Positions 29,650 to 41,688 of a stretch of DNA of 64,000 nucleotides are shown piece after piece. The first letter of the stretch is position 1. Each line of letters begins with the position of its first letter. The position numbers and the translations under genes were made by a program. Source of the DNA: Saccharum officinarum (taxonomy: Eukaryota > Streptophyta > Magnoliopsida > Poales > Poaceae); assembly GCA_020631735.1 (NCBI GenBank), contig CM036188.1, forward strand, positions 12,380,214 to 12,444,213, read 5' to 3'. The notes beneath the pieces were generated by a model. It saw nothing but the letters and a program-made list of their open reading frames with translations, did no database searches and was not told the DNA's origin.

Positions 29650-32600
29650 TCATTTCAAGTTGGAGAAGTCAAGTATGTTCAATTCATTCTTCAACTTGTA
29701 AAATCTCTTTTCATCAAGTGGCTTTGTAAAAATGTCGGCTAGTTGATCTTCGGTGCCAATGCTCTCAATGCTAATATCACCCTTTTGTTGATGGTCTCTT
29801 ATGAAGTGATGCCTTATGTCAATGTGCTTGGTTCTTGAATGTTGAACCGGATTTTGAGTCATCTTGATAGCACTTTCATTGTCACAAAACAAAGGCACAT
29901 TCTTGAATTTATTCCAAAGTCATTCAAGGTGGCTTTCATCCAAAGCAATTGTGCACAACAACTACCGGCACTAATGTATTCGGCCTCGGCGGTAGATAGT
30001 GCAACACTATTTTGTTTCTTTGATGACCATGAAACAAGAGACCTTCCAAGCAATTGACAAGTGCCACTTGTGCTCATTCTATCAATCTTGCATCCACCAT
30101 AGTCGGAGTCCGAATATCCAATCAACTCAAAATTAGACCCCTTTGGAAACCATAATCCAACATCATGAGTGCCCTTAAGATATCTCAATATTCTCTTGGT
30201 TGCTTTCAAGTGACTTTCTCTAGGTGAAGCTTGATATCTTGCACACTTGCACACACTAAACATCACATCCGGCCTAGAAGCGGTGACATAGAGCAAACTT
30301 CCAATCATAGACCGGTATTGCTTTTGATCTACCATGTTTCCACTATCATCAATACCCAATTGATCATTTGTGCCCATTGGTGTACTCATTGGCTTAGCAT
30401 CTTGCAATCCAAACTTCTTGATCATGTCCTTGATGTACTTGCCTTGACTTACAAAAGTGCCATTCTTCATTTGCTTGATTTGAAGTCCAAGGAAGTAACT
30501 AAGCTCTCCAATCATAGACATCTCAAACTCATTAGCCATCATATTTCCAAACTCTTCACAAAAGTCTTGGTTAGTTGATCCAAAGATAATGTCATCCACA
30601 TAGATTTGCAACACAAACAAGTCATTTCCAAGCTTCTTGGTGAAGAGAGTGGTGTCAACCTTTCCCATCTTGAACCCTTTAGAGAGGAGAAAGTCCCTCA
30701 ACCTCTCATACCATGCTCTAGGTGCTTGCTTCAAACCATACAATGCCTTCTTTAGCTTGTAAACATGGTCGGGCTTCTTGTCATCTTCAAAACCGGGAGG
30801 TTGCTCAACATAAACTTCTTCATTGATGTAGCCATTGAGAAATGCACTCTTGACATCCATTTGATAGAGCTTGATGTTGTGTGCACAAGCATATGCTAAT
30901 AAGATTCTAATTGCTTCCAATCTTGCAACCGGTGCATATGTCTCTCCAAAGTCAAGACCCTCAACTTGAGTGTATCCTTGTGCTACTAATCTTGCTTTGT
31001 TCCTCACAACCATGCCATCTTGATCTTGCTTGTTTCTAAAGACCCACTTAGTACCAATCACATTGTAGTTCTTTGGCCTCTCAACAAGTTTCCAAACTTG
31101 ATTTCTAGCAAAGTTGTTTAGTTCTTCATGCATGGCATTTACCCAATCGGAATCTTTCAATGCATCTTCTATCTTCTTTGGTTCTTCTAATGAGACAAAT
31201 GAGTAATGCTCACAAAAGGATGCTAATCTTGATCTAGTTTGAACACCACTTTGAATTCCACCAATGATTTGGTCCAATGGATGATCTCTTGCAATGCTAG
31301 TAGGTTGGAGTATTGGGAGTTGATTGCTTCCACTTGTTTGACCTTGAACTTGAGCTTCATCATGAGAACCACTAGAGCTTGCTTGATTTGTATCAATTTG
31401 CACACTTTGGTTGATCACATGAATATCATCATCATCAACTTGCATCGGCCTTATATCACCAATGTCCATGTTCTTCATTGCATTTGACAATTGATCTCCT
31501 CTCACATCATCAAGGTTTTGAGCTTCATTTTGAGACCCTTGGGTTTCATCAAACTCAACATCATGAACTTCTTCCAAGGTGCCATTTGTGAGATTCCAAA
31601 CTCTATATGATTTGCTTGTGGTAGAATAACCAAGTAAGAACCCTTCATCACATTTCTTTTCAAACTTGCTCAATCTAGTGCCTTTCTTGAGAATATAGCA
31701 TTTGCAACCAAACACTCTAAAGTATGCAATGTTGGGCTTTCTTCCATTCAATAGCTCATATGGTGTCTTTCCAAGCTTCCTATGGCAATAGAGACGGTTG
31801 CTACAATAGCAAGCCGTGTTGATAGCTTCACTCCAAAATGAATGACTAACATTGTATTCACTAAGCATTGATCTAGCCATATCAATCAAGGTTCTATTTT
31901 TCCTTTCAACTACACCATTTGATTGAGGAGTGTATGTTGGTGAGAATTGATGTCCAATACCAAGATCATCACACAAATCTTCAATTCTTGTGTTCTTGAA
32001 CTCACTACCATTGTCACTTCTAATCTTCTTGATGGTGTTTCAAACTCATTTTGCACTCTCTTGACAAAAGACTTGAATAGATCATAAACATCACTCTTGT
32101 CATAAGAAAGAGCACCCAAGTGTATCTAGTGTAGTCATCCACAATCACAAAACCATACTTGTTGCCACCAATGCTAGTGTATGTTGTTGGCCCAAACAAG
32201 TCCATGTGCAATAGCTCAAATGCTTTTGATGTGCTCATTTCACTTTTACTAGGATGTGAATTTCCAACTTGTTTGCCGGCTTGACAAGCACTACATAGTT
32301 TATCCTTCTCAAAGGTGACATCCTTCAATCCTCTAACTAAGTCATGCCTCAAAAGTTTGTTCAATTGTTTCATTCCAACATGACCAAGCCTTCTATGCCA
32401 TAACCAACCCATACTAGATTTACTAAGCAAGCATGATGTCAATTGTGTCTCACTATCATTGAAGTCAACCAAGTATAAGCTACCATGTCTAAATCCTTTG
32501 AATATCAAGTTTGATCCATCAACACTTATGACTTCAACATCATCACTACCAAATATGCACTTGAAGCCAAGATCACAAAGTTGTGCCACCGATAAAAGAT

Positions 32601-32829
32601 TGAAATCTAAGCTCTCAACTAGCAACACATTAGATATGCTCATGTCATTTGAGATAGCAATTTTACCAAGCCCCTTGACCTTGCCTTTCTTGTTGTTGCC
32701 GAAAGTGATAGCATCAAAACCACCATTTTGACTTGTATCAATTGAATTGAACATACAAGAGTCTCCGGTCATATGTTGAGTGCACCCACTATCAAGCACC
32801 CAATGCCTTCCTCCGGCTTTGTAATTGAC
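29650..32829 (-). pseudogene. S1 pol (protease, integrase, RT, RNase H), three frameshifts
   Basis: Copia pol. Order: protease [11 protein letters not shown]; pre-integrase HHCC region ([19 protein letters not shown]); integrase core with acidic residues in [17 protein letters not shown] motif and GVVERKNRT; reverse transcriptase with [26 protein letters not shown] and catalytic YVDDI; RNase H ending [11 protein letters not shown]. Compared with the S2 copy, one base is missing near 32102, one near 32035 and one near 29915, so the frame is split into segments 32829-~32100, 31976-29859 and 29898-29650. The reading frame opens right after the TAG at 32832-32830, in the +1 frame relative to gag. 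Confidence 0.9.
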
Positions 32830-32846
32830 CTACAAGACAAGATCAA
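32829..32846 (-). other. Gag-pol boundary with splice-acceptor-like site
   Basis: After the gag TGA the minus strand reads a T-rich tract, TCTTGTCTTGTAG, then the pol frame (V-N-Y-K-A-G-G). The pol frame contains that TAG, so a ribosomal frameshift before the gag stop would terminate. The same bases and frames recur in S2 (63387-63404). An acceptor AG exactly at the pol opening suggests pol is made from a spliced RNA. Confidence 0.5.
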
Positions 32847-34909
32847 TTCTTTTTAGGTACCCAAACTTGTTTGGGTCCTCCAAGGTTAGAGACTAAGCTC
32901 TTTGGTACCCAAATGGCTTTCTTCTTTGAGCCCATCCATGGTGTACCAATGAACTTAGCATGAACACCATTTGTACCCTTGGTAAGCATATAGAAAGAAT
33001 TAAACTTGATTGAGGATACATTTGCATTGGATTTCTTGTTCATGCAATGTTGCTCTATGTGACCAACTTGCTTGCAACTTTTGCAATAGCTACCATTGTT
33101 CTTCACAAAACGAGTCTTGTGAGGAGCAAAAGCGGCCTTGCCTTTCTTGGGGTTATAGCCCAATCCCTCTTTGTAGAGAGAAGCTCTTTGGCTACCCAAG
33201 CACATAAGCAAGCGGTCCTCACCACCATAAGCCTTAGCTAATGTGTGATTGAGCTCTTTTACCTCCTTCTTGAGATTTTCATTCTCAACTATAAGTGTGG
33301 AGTCACAAGTGAAACCATCACTACTAGATGAGGATGATGTAGATGAGCTACATGAAGGGTTAGTAGGAGCAACAATAATAGGCTTATGAAAAGTTTCATC
33401 AATTATATCACATGATATGCCTATGTTGCAAGTTTTAGCTTTCTCAACATTAGTTGGCATGTTTTCACATTTTTCAACTAGAGAGGAATGAGCTTCTTCA
33501 AGCTTAGTGTGAGACTTTTGAAGCTTCTTATGGTCTACCTTTAGACTCTCATAAGATGCCCTAAGCTCATCAAGTTCTTGCATAAGGTTTTTCTTTTCCT
33601 TAAGCAAGCCCTTGCACTCCTTTCTAGATTCTTTAAAATGTTGAGTGCAATCTTCTAGCATAGTGATTAGTTCATCTTTAGTGAATTCTTCTTCATCACT
33701 ATCACTATCACTAGCATTATCATGATCACTCTCATCGTCGGATGATACCTTAGCGGCCTTAGCCATGAAGCACGATGGAGTGTCGAAGAGGGAGACCTTC
33801 TCTTGGATGGCAATGCTAGCATGTCCCTTCTTCTTGCTCTTGTAGTCATCCTCATCATCACTTGAGGAATCATCACTATCCCATGTAGCAACATGAGAAT
33901 CATTCTTCTTCTTATAAGAGCTTTTTTTCTTTTCTTGCTTCTTCTTCTCTTTCTTGATAGCATCTTCATCATCACTATCATAAGGACACTTTGCAATGAG
34001 ATGGTCCTTGCTATGGCATCTAAAGCATCTCATGGTATGCTCATTCTTCTTGGATGAGTTCTTCCTCCTTCTTGCACGATAGCCTTTCTTCTTCATGAAT
34101 TTGCCAAATTGCTTGACAAAGAGAGCCATCTTCTCATCAATGTCATCACTATCACAAGAGCTTGAGTCTTCATCACTTGATGATTCAATCTTGGATTTGC
34201 TCTTGGATGTGGTGGCTTTGAATGCCACACTCTTCTTCTTTTCATCATCTTTCTTCTCATTTTCCTTCTTCTTCTTCTTGACCAACTCATCCTTCTCATC
34301 ATCTTCTCTATATGAATCATCGGTCATCACTTCTTGAAATATTTGTTGAGGAGTTGAATCCTTCAATGTAGTCCTCACTAGCACGGTGATCAATGTATCA
34401 AATCTCTTGGGTAGACTTCTCAAGAACTTCATAGAGAATTGATTGTCCTTGACCTCCTCACCAAGTGCCTTGAGCTCATTGACAATGACTTGCAACCTAT
34501 GAAACATCTCCGGTACACTCTCATCATCTTGCATCTTGAAGCTTGAAAATTTTTCTTGCAAGATATATGCTTTAGCGGTCTTTGTGCCTTCGGTGCCCTC
34601 AAATGTTTCTTCTAGCTTGGCCCAAGCATCATGAGCAATCTCTATGTTCTTTACTTGCTCAAATGTCTTGTCATCTAGTGCCTCATGAAGAGCACTAATG
34701 GCAATGTCATTGCATTGGAGCTTCTTCTCTTCTACCGGTGTAGGTGCTTCCGGATTAGCAACCTCAAATTTTGTTTCGGTGACCTTCCACACTTCTCTAT
34801 TGATTGACTTTAGGTGTGCGGTCATCTTAACCTTCCAATATGCATAATTTGTGCCATCAAAGTGAGGTGCCTTCTTGGTGTTGTTGATGTGCAAGCTTAA
34901 TTGAGCCAT
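32843..34909 (-). CDS. S1 gag (Sirevirus type)
   Basis: 688 codons, ATG at 34909, TGA at 32845-32843, no break. N-terminal gag domain (FDGTNYAYWKVKMTAHL, AWAKLEETFEG, LPKRFDTLITVL), a long Lys/Glu/Asp/Ser low-complexity region, a first CCHC knuckle CFRCHSKDHLIAKC, a coiled coil (about 450-520), and a second knuckle CKSCKQVGHIEQHC near the end. Large size with two knuckles and a coiled coil is typical of Sirevirus gag. It forms the capsid and binds RNA. The protein ends PKKN, and pol lies in a different frame without overlap. The ATG is about 60 bases from the 5' LTR. Confidence 0.9.
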   Translation of the reverse strand: MAQLSLHINNTKKAPHFDGTNYAYWKVKMTAHLKSINREVWKVTETKFEVANPEAPTPVEEKKLQCNDIAISALHEALDDKTFEQVKNIEIAHDAWAKLEETFEGTEGTKTAKAYILQEKFSSFKMQDDESVPEMFHRLQVIVNELKALGEEVKDNQFSMKFLRSLPKRFDTLITVLVRTTLKDSTPQQIFQEVMTDDSYREDDEKDELVKKKKKENEKKDDEKKKSVAFKATTSKSKSKIESSSDEDSSSCDSDDIDEKMALFVKQFGKFMKKKGYRARRRKNSSKKNEHTMRCFRCHSKDHLIAKCPYDSDDEDAIKKEKKKQEKKKSSYKKKNDSHVATWDSDDSSSDDEDDYKSKKKGHASIAIQEKVSLFDTPSCFMAKAAKVSSDDESDHDNASDSDSDEEEFTKDELITMLEDCTQHFKESRKECKGLLKEKKNLMQELDELRASYESLKVDHKKLQKSHTKLEEAHSSLVEKCENMPTNVEKAKTCNIGISCDIIDETFHKPIIVAPTNPSCSSSTSSSSSSDGFTCDSTLIVENENLKKEVKELNHTLAKAYGGEDRLLMCLGSQRASLYKEGLGYNPKKGKAAFAPHKTRFVKNNGSYCKSCKQVGHIEQHCMNKKSNANVSSIKFNSFYMLTKGTNGVHAKFIGTPWMGSKKKAIWVPKSLVSNLGGPKQVWVPKKN

Positions 34910-34954
34910 TTCTTTTTCACCGTAGGTTGTTAAGCCTCAAATAAACGGTGCCTC

Positions 34955-34967
34955 GGCTCCGATACCA
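34955..34967 (-). other. S1 primer binding site
   Basis: TGGTATCGGAGCC on the minus strand, two bases after the 5' LTR, matches the tRNA-Met 3' end. Confidence 0.85.
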
Positions 34968-34969
34968 CT

Positions 34970-36967
34970 TGTAAGGTCCAAATAGGCTAGAGGGGGGGTG
35001 AATAGCCTAATTAAAACTTCTACAAGAATTACTTAACCACGAGTTAGTACGAAAGGTGGCGAAGCAAAAGCACTAGCTCTAACTAATTAAGCAAGCCACC
35101 TACACAAGTCTAGTACAAGGCTATTCACTAAACACAACAACAACTACAAGCTAGAAACAAGAAGTAATACGAGAGAAGAGCTTTGATTGATTATACCGCC
35201 GTGTAGAGATGAGATGTACCAATCAATCAATCACACAAGAGAAATCCTCGGGAAGAGAATGACACAAGAATTTATCCCGAGGTTCACTTGCTTCCCGGCA
35301 AGCTACTCCCCGTTGTGGCGATACACCCACTTGTCGGTTCGCGAGCTAATCGACTATCAAGAGTCGAGCCCTCGGCGGGCGCCGCACAACCGCACACAAG
35401 ATGGGGATCCTCCAAGCCACGAGCTCCACTAGAGTATCCAATTCACGAACTCCCGCGGGGAAGGATCAAGAACCCCTTACAACACTTGGTGAAGGCTCCA
35501 ACAATCTCCAATTGCGAGCTCAATCACCTCCGCTGCTCCAAGCCGTCTACCGTGTCGGGAAACACGGAAGAGTAACAAGAAATCCGCAGCAACTCGAAGA
35601 TCAAGTGCCTCTAGAATGCAACTCTCAAGCAATGCACTTGAATCTCACTCAATCTCACTCAAGATGTGCAACTATGCAAAGAGATGAGTGGAGGGGTTGT
35701 TCTCTAGCTCAAAGTATGTCTCTATATCTCAAAATGTGCAAGAGTTACCCTCAAACCCCGGCCAACGTCTATTTATAACGAAGGGGTACGCAGCTAGCCG
35801 TTACAGACGACGCAGCGAAAAACGCGCTGACCGGACGCTCCGGTCAGGGTGACCGGACGCGTCCGGTCACTACACGACAAACGTGAACAGTGCGCGTCAG
35901 AACTAGCCGTTGCCCTGACCGGACGCGCTGAACCGATTGACCGGACGCGACAGTGCCCGCGTCCGGTCGCGTTCCAGTATGCTCCCGTTGAGACCGGACG
36001 CGTCCGATCGCACGTGACCGGACGCGCCGCGCGTCCGATCGTCACTCCGCTTCGCTCTGCCCCTCTGGACGCCTGACCGGACGCTCCGGCTACGTGAGGG
36101 ACCGGACGCGCCGGTCGCGCGCTCTGGTTCGCTCAGGAGAACTGACCGGACGCGCTGTTGAACTGACCGGACGCCACAGTGCCAGCGTCCGGTTAGAGTC
36201 CAGTAAGCTCCCTGGATGACCGGACGCGTCCGGTCGTCAGTGACCGGACGCGCGCGTCCGATCAAACTAGCAACCGCGCAGACGCTGAACACTGACCGGA
36301 CGCGTCCGGTCATACCATGACCGCGTCCGGTGCAGCGTCCGGTCACCTCTGTGACCTCCGTTCGCCTCCGTTTCTTTTCCGACTTCCGGCGCAGTAGAAA
36401 ATAGGCATTTCACTTCTCCAAAAACGCCGAATCCCGCCTCGCAAGCTCGGCGGGAGGGAGAGAGGAACCCAAACCCCTCTCTACCGCTTGAACTCCACCG
36501 CCTTCGCAAATGTGCTAACACCACCAAGTGTACACCACCATGTGCATGTGTGTTAGCATTTCACAATCATTTTCCAAGGCGTTATGTTAGCTCTTTACTA
36601 GATCCTAATGCATATGCTCAAGACATTGATCTAGTGGCACTTGATTTCCGAGCTAACCGTGATTGCCCCTCTTGATAGTCGGCTATGTATCCTAAATCCG
36701 GTCAATCACTTCTCTACTCATCTTAGACCGGCAAAAGGAAAACCCTATGGTTATACCTTTGCCTTGCGCTCTTAGATCCTTCTCTTCCACTTGATCATCA
36801 TGTATGTGCACACCCATCCATGTCATCACCACTTGTGATCTTGTGGCCATCACTCCATGCCACATACACCTTCATCACATGTGTTGCTTATGCCTAACTC
36901 AAAACACTTAACACATGGCATTAGCAACTTGGTGTCATTAATTACCAAAACCAAACTTGGGCTTTCA
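34970..36967 (-). repeat. S1 5' LTR
   Basis: 1998 bp. Close to the 3' LTR except in local blocks (for example 36247-36292 versus 27868-27915, and near 36800 versus 28420). The left LTR resembles the S2 LTR more in the first block, hinting at gene conversion. Confidence 0.9.
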
Positions 36968-36968
36968 A

Positions 36969-37068
36969 NNNNNNNNNNNNNNNNNNNNNNNNNNNNNNNN
37001 NNNNNNNNNNNNNNNNNNNNNNNNNNNNNNNNNNNNNNNNNNNNNNNNNNNNNNNNNNNNNNNNNNNN
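36969..37068. other. Assembly gap (100 N)
   Basis: Exactly 100 N, a conventional placeholder for a gap of unknown size. Linkage of the sequence on its two sides is therefore not shown by the sequence. Confidence 0.99.
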
Positions 37069-37675
37069 TTGTTGGGAGCTTGAAGAATTTGATCCGTTTT
37101 TGCTTGGCTCTGTCGACAATATGAAGATCTGCCCATAGTTTTACAGACCTCTGCTGATTTGAGTTGCATGTATTCCTACTCGTGCACTTTTTTATTTGAT
37201 GACGGAGGCTAATGGATCCTGTATGAGAAAACTAGTATGACAAAAGTTACAAGTTTCCGTCAGTGGAATCTCTTAACCAGGTCTCCTCTCGTACTCAACT
37301 GCTTTGCAAGAAGTATTTTCACGAATATTGGAATCAAGTGGAAGGGAGCATGCCTTTTATGAAAGCTAAGCAAAAGATGAAAAAAGTATGTTATCTATTT
37401 GTGATTTTTGATTCGTTGTTTTCCTTGTGTTGTTTTTTTCTTATCTGTTGTTTTATTTGGCTTTGTTGTAGTAGCTTGAAAGGAGACTTGCTTCTGATGT
37501 GGAGGCTGAGAGGAGGCAAGAAAGGCTTGAACAAGAGAGGGCGAGGATGATGATGCTCGTGATCATGTTACTTTAATTTTGTCGTAGTTTAGAATTTAGA
37601 TTCGAGGGGTGAGGATTTGAAAACTTTTAACATTTTGTAAATGTTGAACTTGGGCAGGATGAAGTTGTGGTTATG
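37069..37675 (+). other. Unassigned fragment, possible 3' exons of a gene
   Basis: 607 bp between the gap and element B. A plausible exon (to 37386, ending MKAKQKMKK) is followed by a donor GTATGT and, after a T-rich intron, an acceptor TTGTAGTAG at about 37472. The next exon reads LERRLASDVEAERRQERLEQ, a charged helix, then MMMLVIMLL and a stop near 37575. This could be the tail of a host gene or of a DNA transposon; I do not recognise it. Confidence 0.35.
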
Positions 37676-40600
37676 TGTAACACCCTGGGTGTTAAGCATG
37701 CATTATCATTCAAAGCATAAGCATTCAACATCATTGCATGATTAGCATTATTTGAATTGTAGCTCTTTCAAATTTAATTTGAAAAACAAATAAATGGGAA
37801 CCCTAAGTTTGATATAAGTGTTAAAAAGTTGGTGAACTTTTGAGAAGTAGCAATTTTAAATAATCTAGAATAAATCAACTTGATTATTGGAGCAAATTTT
37901 GAATTCAAGTCTTCCTCAAATTCTGTTTTAAAAATATTCTAAATAAATGAGTTTTTGATTTTAAATTAGCTTTAAATCTCAAATTCAAAATCTATTGAGA
38001 ATTTTGAAAAGTGCTCTATATGAAAGTTGTAGAGAATAAAATTTTGAACAACTTTTATTTTGGCCAAATTTCTGAAAACCTCTTTTTCATCTCCAAATTT
38101 CAATTTTGAAACAAAGAATTAAATCTGAAAATATTTTTGTAAAAAGAAAAATCGGATTTTCGCTTTACTGGGCCGCAGCCTCACATCCCGGCCCATGCTC
38201 GAAGCCGGCCTGGCCCGCGCCCGCGTCGTCTCCCTCCCGCCCGCGCGCGCGCCCGCGCGTGGCGTCGTGGCGCGGCAGCGTTCGGCCGCCGCGTGGCCGC
38301 ACGCCGTCGGAGCCGCGCGACACGCGCCCTGTGGCCCCCGCAGCGTCCGCGCCCGCTTACCCCTCCGCGCGCTCGTCCTCCTCGGTTGCTCCCTCCATTC
38401 TCCCTCGCCCGCCCGCACAGCAGCAGCAAGCTCCGCCTCCGCCTCCGCCGTCGCGCGCCTCGCCGGAGTTGGAGTTTCCCGCCGCTAGAGCTCACCGCCA
38501 ACTGCTACATCTTGCATAGGGCTCCGCCACGACTCCACGAATCCTGTGCTCGCCCTATCGCGCCGTGGTAAGGCCCCGTCGGCGGGAATGGCTCGCCGGA
38601 GTTGGTCGAGTTCACCGGCAGCGCACTGCCCCGTGAACTTCACCCCTCCGTCCCCTTCTCGCTCTCTTCTCACGTGCACGAGCACCGCACTCACGTGGTG
38701 AAGCTCGCAGACCACCCCACACACCCCATCCCGGTCGGAGTTGGCCGGCCGGCGGTGAGCCGAGCCACCGTGCCGCCATGGCCGCCGTGAGCACGCTCCT
38801 GAGCTCCTTTGACCGCGCTAGCTGGCTCGCTAGGTTCGCGCGAAGACGGAGATCACGATGGCAGTCACGGCCTGACTGGAGACCTCGCCGTCGGCGAGAG
38901 CTCGTCGGTCAGCGCCGCCCTGGCCGTTCGGCTGACGGGTGGGCCCGTCTGACCGTGGTCCCGCCTGTCTGTCTCATGTGTGTTCGCGGTGTGCACAGGG
39001 GTGCACGTAGCGTTTAAGGCCGGTTTTGATTTTCGGTTTTAAAGAAATTGATTTCCAGAAAATCTGAAAAAGGCTTCCAAAAATTGTATCTCAAGATTTA
39101 TAGCTCCAAAAATCATGAAACAAATTGTGAAATGTTCCTTTTGAATAGATCTACAGTTTAAAAATATCTCATGTGATTTTTGTGACACTCTACTGTGCAA
39201 TTTTATTTAATTGTTATATATGCTGTTATCTTAGAAAAAGTGTAGTAAATAAAATAATAAAGGGAAAAATATGATTCTTGTTACATTAGTCTTTATTAGT
39301 GATGTACTTTCTAGGAAAAATGCCAGTGAAGCATGTTCTGTGGAAAAATTTTGAAGTGTAGTTCAAATGCTTTTAATTGGTAATATCTGTTATTTTTAGT
39401 AGAGAGCAAAATTTGTATACAACATACATCTGATAATTTTTGTAGTATGTTGGTTTACTGTTAGTAACCTAAGAAAATTGTGAAATCTGTTGTTTGACAC
39501 TTTTTCTAGTATAAAATAATTCATGCTCACAATTAGGCTATAACTTGTTTATTTTGTACAGGCAGTTTTACTTGTGCAATTCTCATGAAAATTTAGTGGT
39601 AGGTTAGTTAGGGTAAGAGTAGTCTACTGTAATTTTTGTAGTTTTTATCTACACCAGAGATAGGTGTTGTTGTGTAACCCTAGCTAAATAGGGAATAAAA
39701 GATTATTCTTTATGAGAAATTGAGAGAAATAAAATATGTTTGGTGTATCTTTGAAGCATCATGATGCCTTGCTGATGTTATGGATGAGTTAGGTTGGTAA
39801 GCTTTGGTAGCTTAGGTTCACTTGTATGTGTAGATGGTAGGCTAACTAATAGAAGGATAAGGTGTATGTTTTAGGTTACATGTTCTTGGATGACGTTGAC
39901 TACCTTGTAGAAGAAATAATTATATTCAAACTGCTCATTCCATGTGCTCATCTGCATCTCATGTCATCAAAGCACTCCACCACAATTCGATGCATTCTTC
40001 GCATGTTTCCTTATGCACTTGCATCATACAGGATCGCAGGAGGAGTCGCAGGTAGCAGTACCGGAGGAGCAGGCTTGGACGGATCAGCAGGAACCCCAGG
40101 CACAGGAGGTGCCCGAGGAGGAAGAGTCAGGCGAGGAACTGCCAGAGTGCGTTGACCACCATCCTAGCTCGTTCGAAAAGGCAAGCCCCGGAGCATTTTA
40201 AGTCTCCTAAATTTATAAAAAGTTATTCCTTATTACATGAGTTATAGTTATATATTGTTGCACTAAGTTATAGGAGTTGAGTGAAACCGTTGTTGCATTA
40301 TTACCTTGGCCACCGGATTATCTTTTACCCTGTTAGGTCAGGATCGAGTAAATTGCTTAGCCATGCTTAGACCGGTAGAAGTCGGGTGATTTCCTGTCAC
40401 CTGCGAGTTATAGGTGGATACCGGGTTATGGTTAGCTGTAATTGTGATCATGAAAAGTAACCAAGTGTTGATGGATAAACGGAGACCGGGCGGAGTCTTA
40501 TAGGGTTTTGGACTATAGTGATTCCGTCTGTGTCAGTTAAGGACCGATCGTTGCTCGTCCCTCTTGTCATGTTGAACGCATGCCTCACATTTAGCTGGCC

Positions 40601-41670
40601 GAATAAAGTACCTTTCGACCGCGAAGCTAGTGACACTTTTTGAGCCGGGATAAACTCGGGTTGGCAGACTGGTGTGGAAGGGGGGTAACGGGGACGCGAA
40701 GAGTGAGCCCAAGGTGCGTCCTGGCAGTCGGGCGGTCCCTGGGTAGTGCGATCCATGATTGTTATCCCGCGGCTTCTCGGAAAGTGTCATTGGTGATCTA
40801 CGCGACCCTGACGGGGAAGCATGGTTTGTGTGAGGAATAAATCTCCAGCTGGATAGGAATTCGATTCGAATCGCCGTCGCTCCCGGTTAGTGAGCACTTG
40901 ACTCGAGCTATGGCATCGTAGTTTTAATGATGGAACACGGATGGTTATGGGATAATGTTGGAAAGGCTAAACCTGAGATGGTAATCTTTGATGTTAATGG
41001 TTAATCAAGTGTTTGTTTTAGTCATAGGTGCTTATTTAGCATGAATAGGTTATCCTAAAAATGATGCTAAAGATACTTATCCTTAGTCATTCATAATAAC
41101 TTGTGCTTTTCGCAAAGGAGTCAAGCCAATCCACTATGTAAAGCCTTGCATGCTCCTTGGTGTCATGTTATTTCTGGTTTATGACGGGTAAGTCTAGCTG
41201 AGTACATTCTCGTACTCAGGGCGTTGTTCCCATTGTTGTTGCAGATGGTCAGATGTACTACGGGTACTGCTCCAACTGTCTGTATCCGGCGATGGGTGAC
41301 AACTAGGACCTTGGGCAAGGGTCTTTCTGTTTGTCTTATCTACTGCTTTTGTGGACCATGACTATCGACTGGCACTGTAACTGAACTAAGTGTGTGTGCG
41401 TAAAATTATTTGCTTCCGCTACTTTATGTTGAACTATGTTGTAATAACTTTTATTTCCGAACTCCGATGTATCCTACCTTTATGATCAGATTTATGTATC
41501 GTGTGAACTGTGGCTGCTAAATCAGTACGATCTTGGTTGTATGTTAGTGGTTTTGAAATCCTTCGTGATTTCACGGAATCTCGGGTTATACGGGCTTAAG
41601 TTTGTTAAATTAACCGCCTCGGTGGAAGATTTTCTTACTTAATTTCGTATAATTACGTTGATCCGTTACA
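37676..41670 (+). repeat. Element B 5' LTR
   Basis: 3995 bp, TGTAACACCC to CCGTTACA. A GC-rich core (38160-38990) contains overlapping open frames without domain character. Most of it is nearly identical to the 3' LTR, but 38100-38290 differs markedly. Confidence 0.92.
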
Positions 41671-41672
41671 GC

Positions 41673-41688
41673 TGGCATCGGAGCATGG
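41673..41688 (+). other. Element B primer binding site
   Basis: TGGCATCGGAGCATGG, two bases after the LTR, resembles the tRNA-Met complement TGGTATCAGAGC with two mismatches. Confidence 0.7.

Larger units (their letters stand above)
26591..36967 (-). mobile_element. Sirevirus-type Copia element S1
   Basis: 10.4-kb element in the minus orientation with two ~2-kb LTRs (26591-28580 and 34970-36967), PBS, large gag, protease-integrase-RT-RNase H order (Copia) and several PPT-like tracts. The gag with two CCHC knuckles, the U3 palindromes and the multiple PPTs fit the Sirevirus (SIRE/Maximus) lineage. Left flank ATGGG (26586-26590); only one base (A) follows the right LTR before the assembly gap, so the TSD is compatible but unproven. 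Three single-base frameshifts break pol; S2 shows the undamaged frame. Confidence 0.92.

Noticed and set aside
38106..38519. GC-rich open frames in the element B LTRs (also 48767-49242)
   Set aside because: Several frames on both strands are open at once and the composition is Arg/Ala/Pro/Ser-rich, as expected from GC-rich non-coding LTR sequence.
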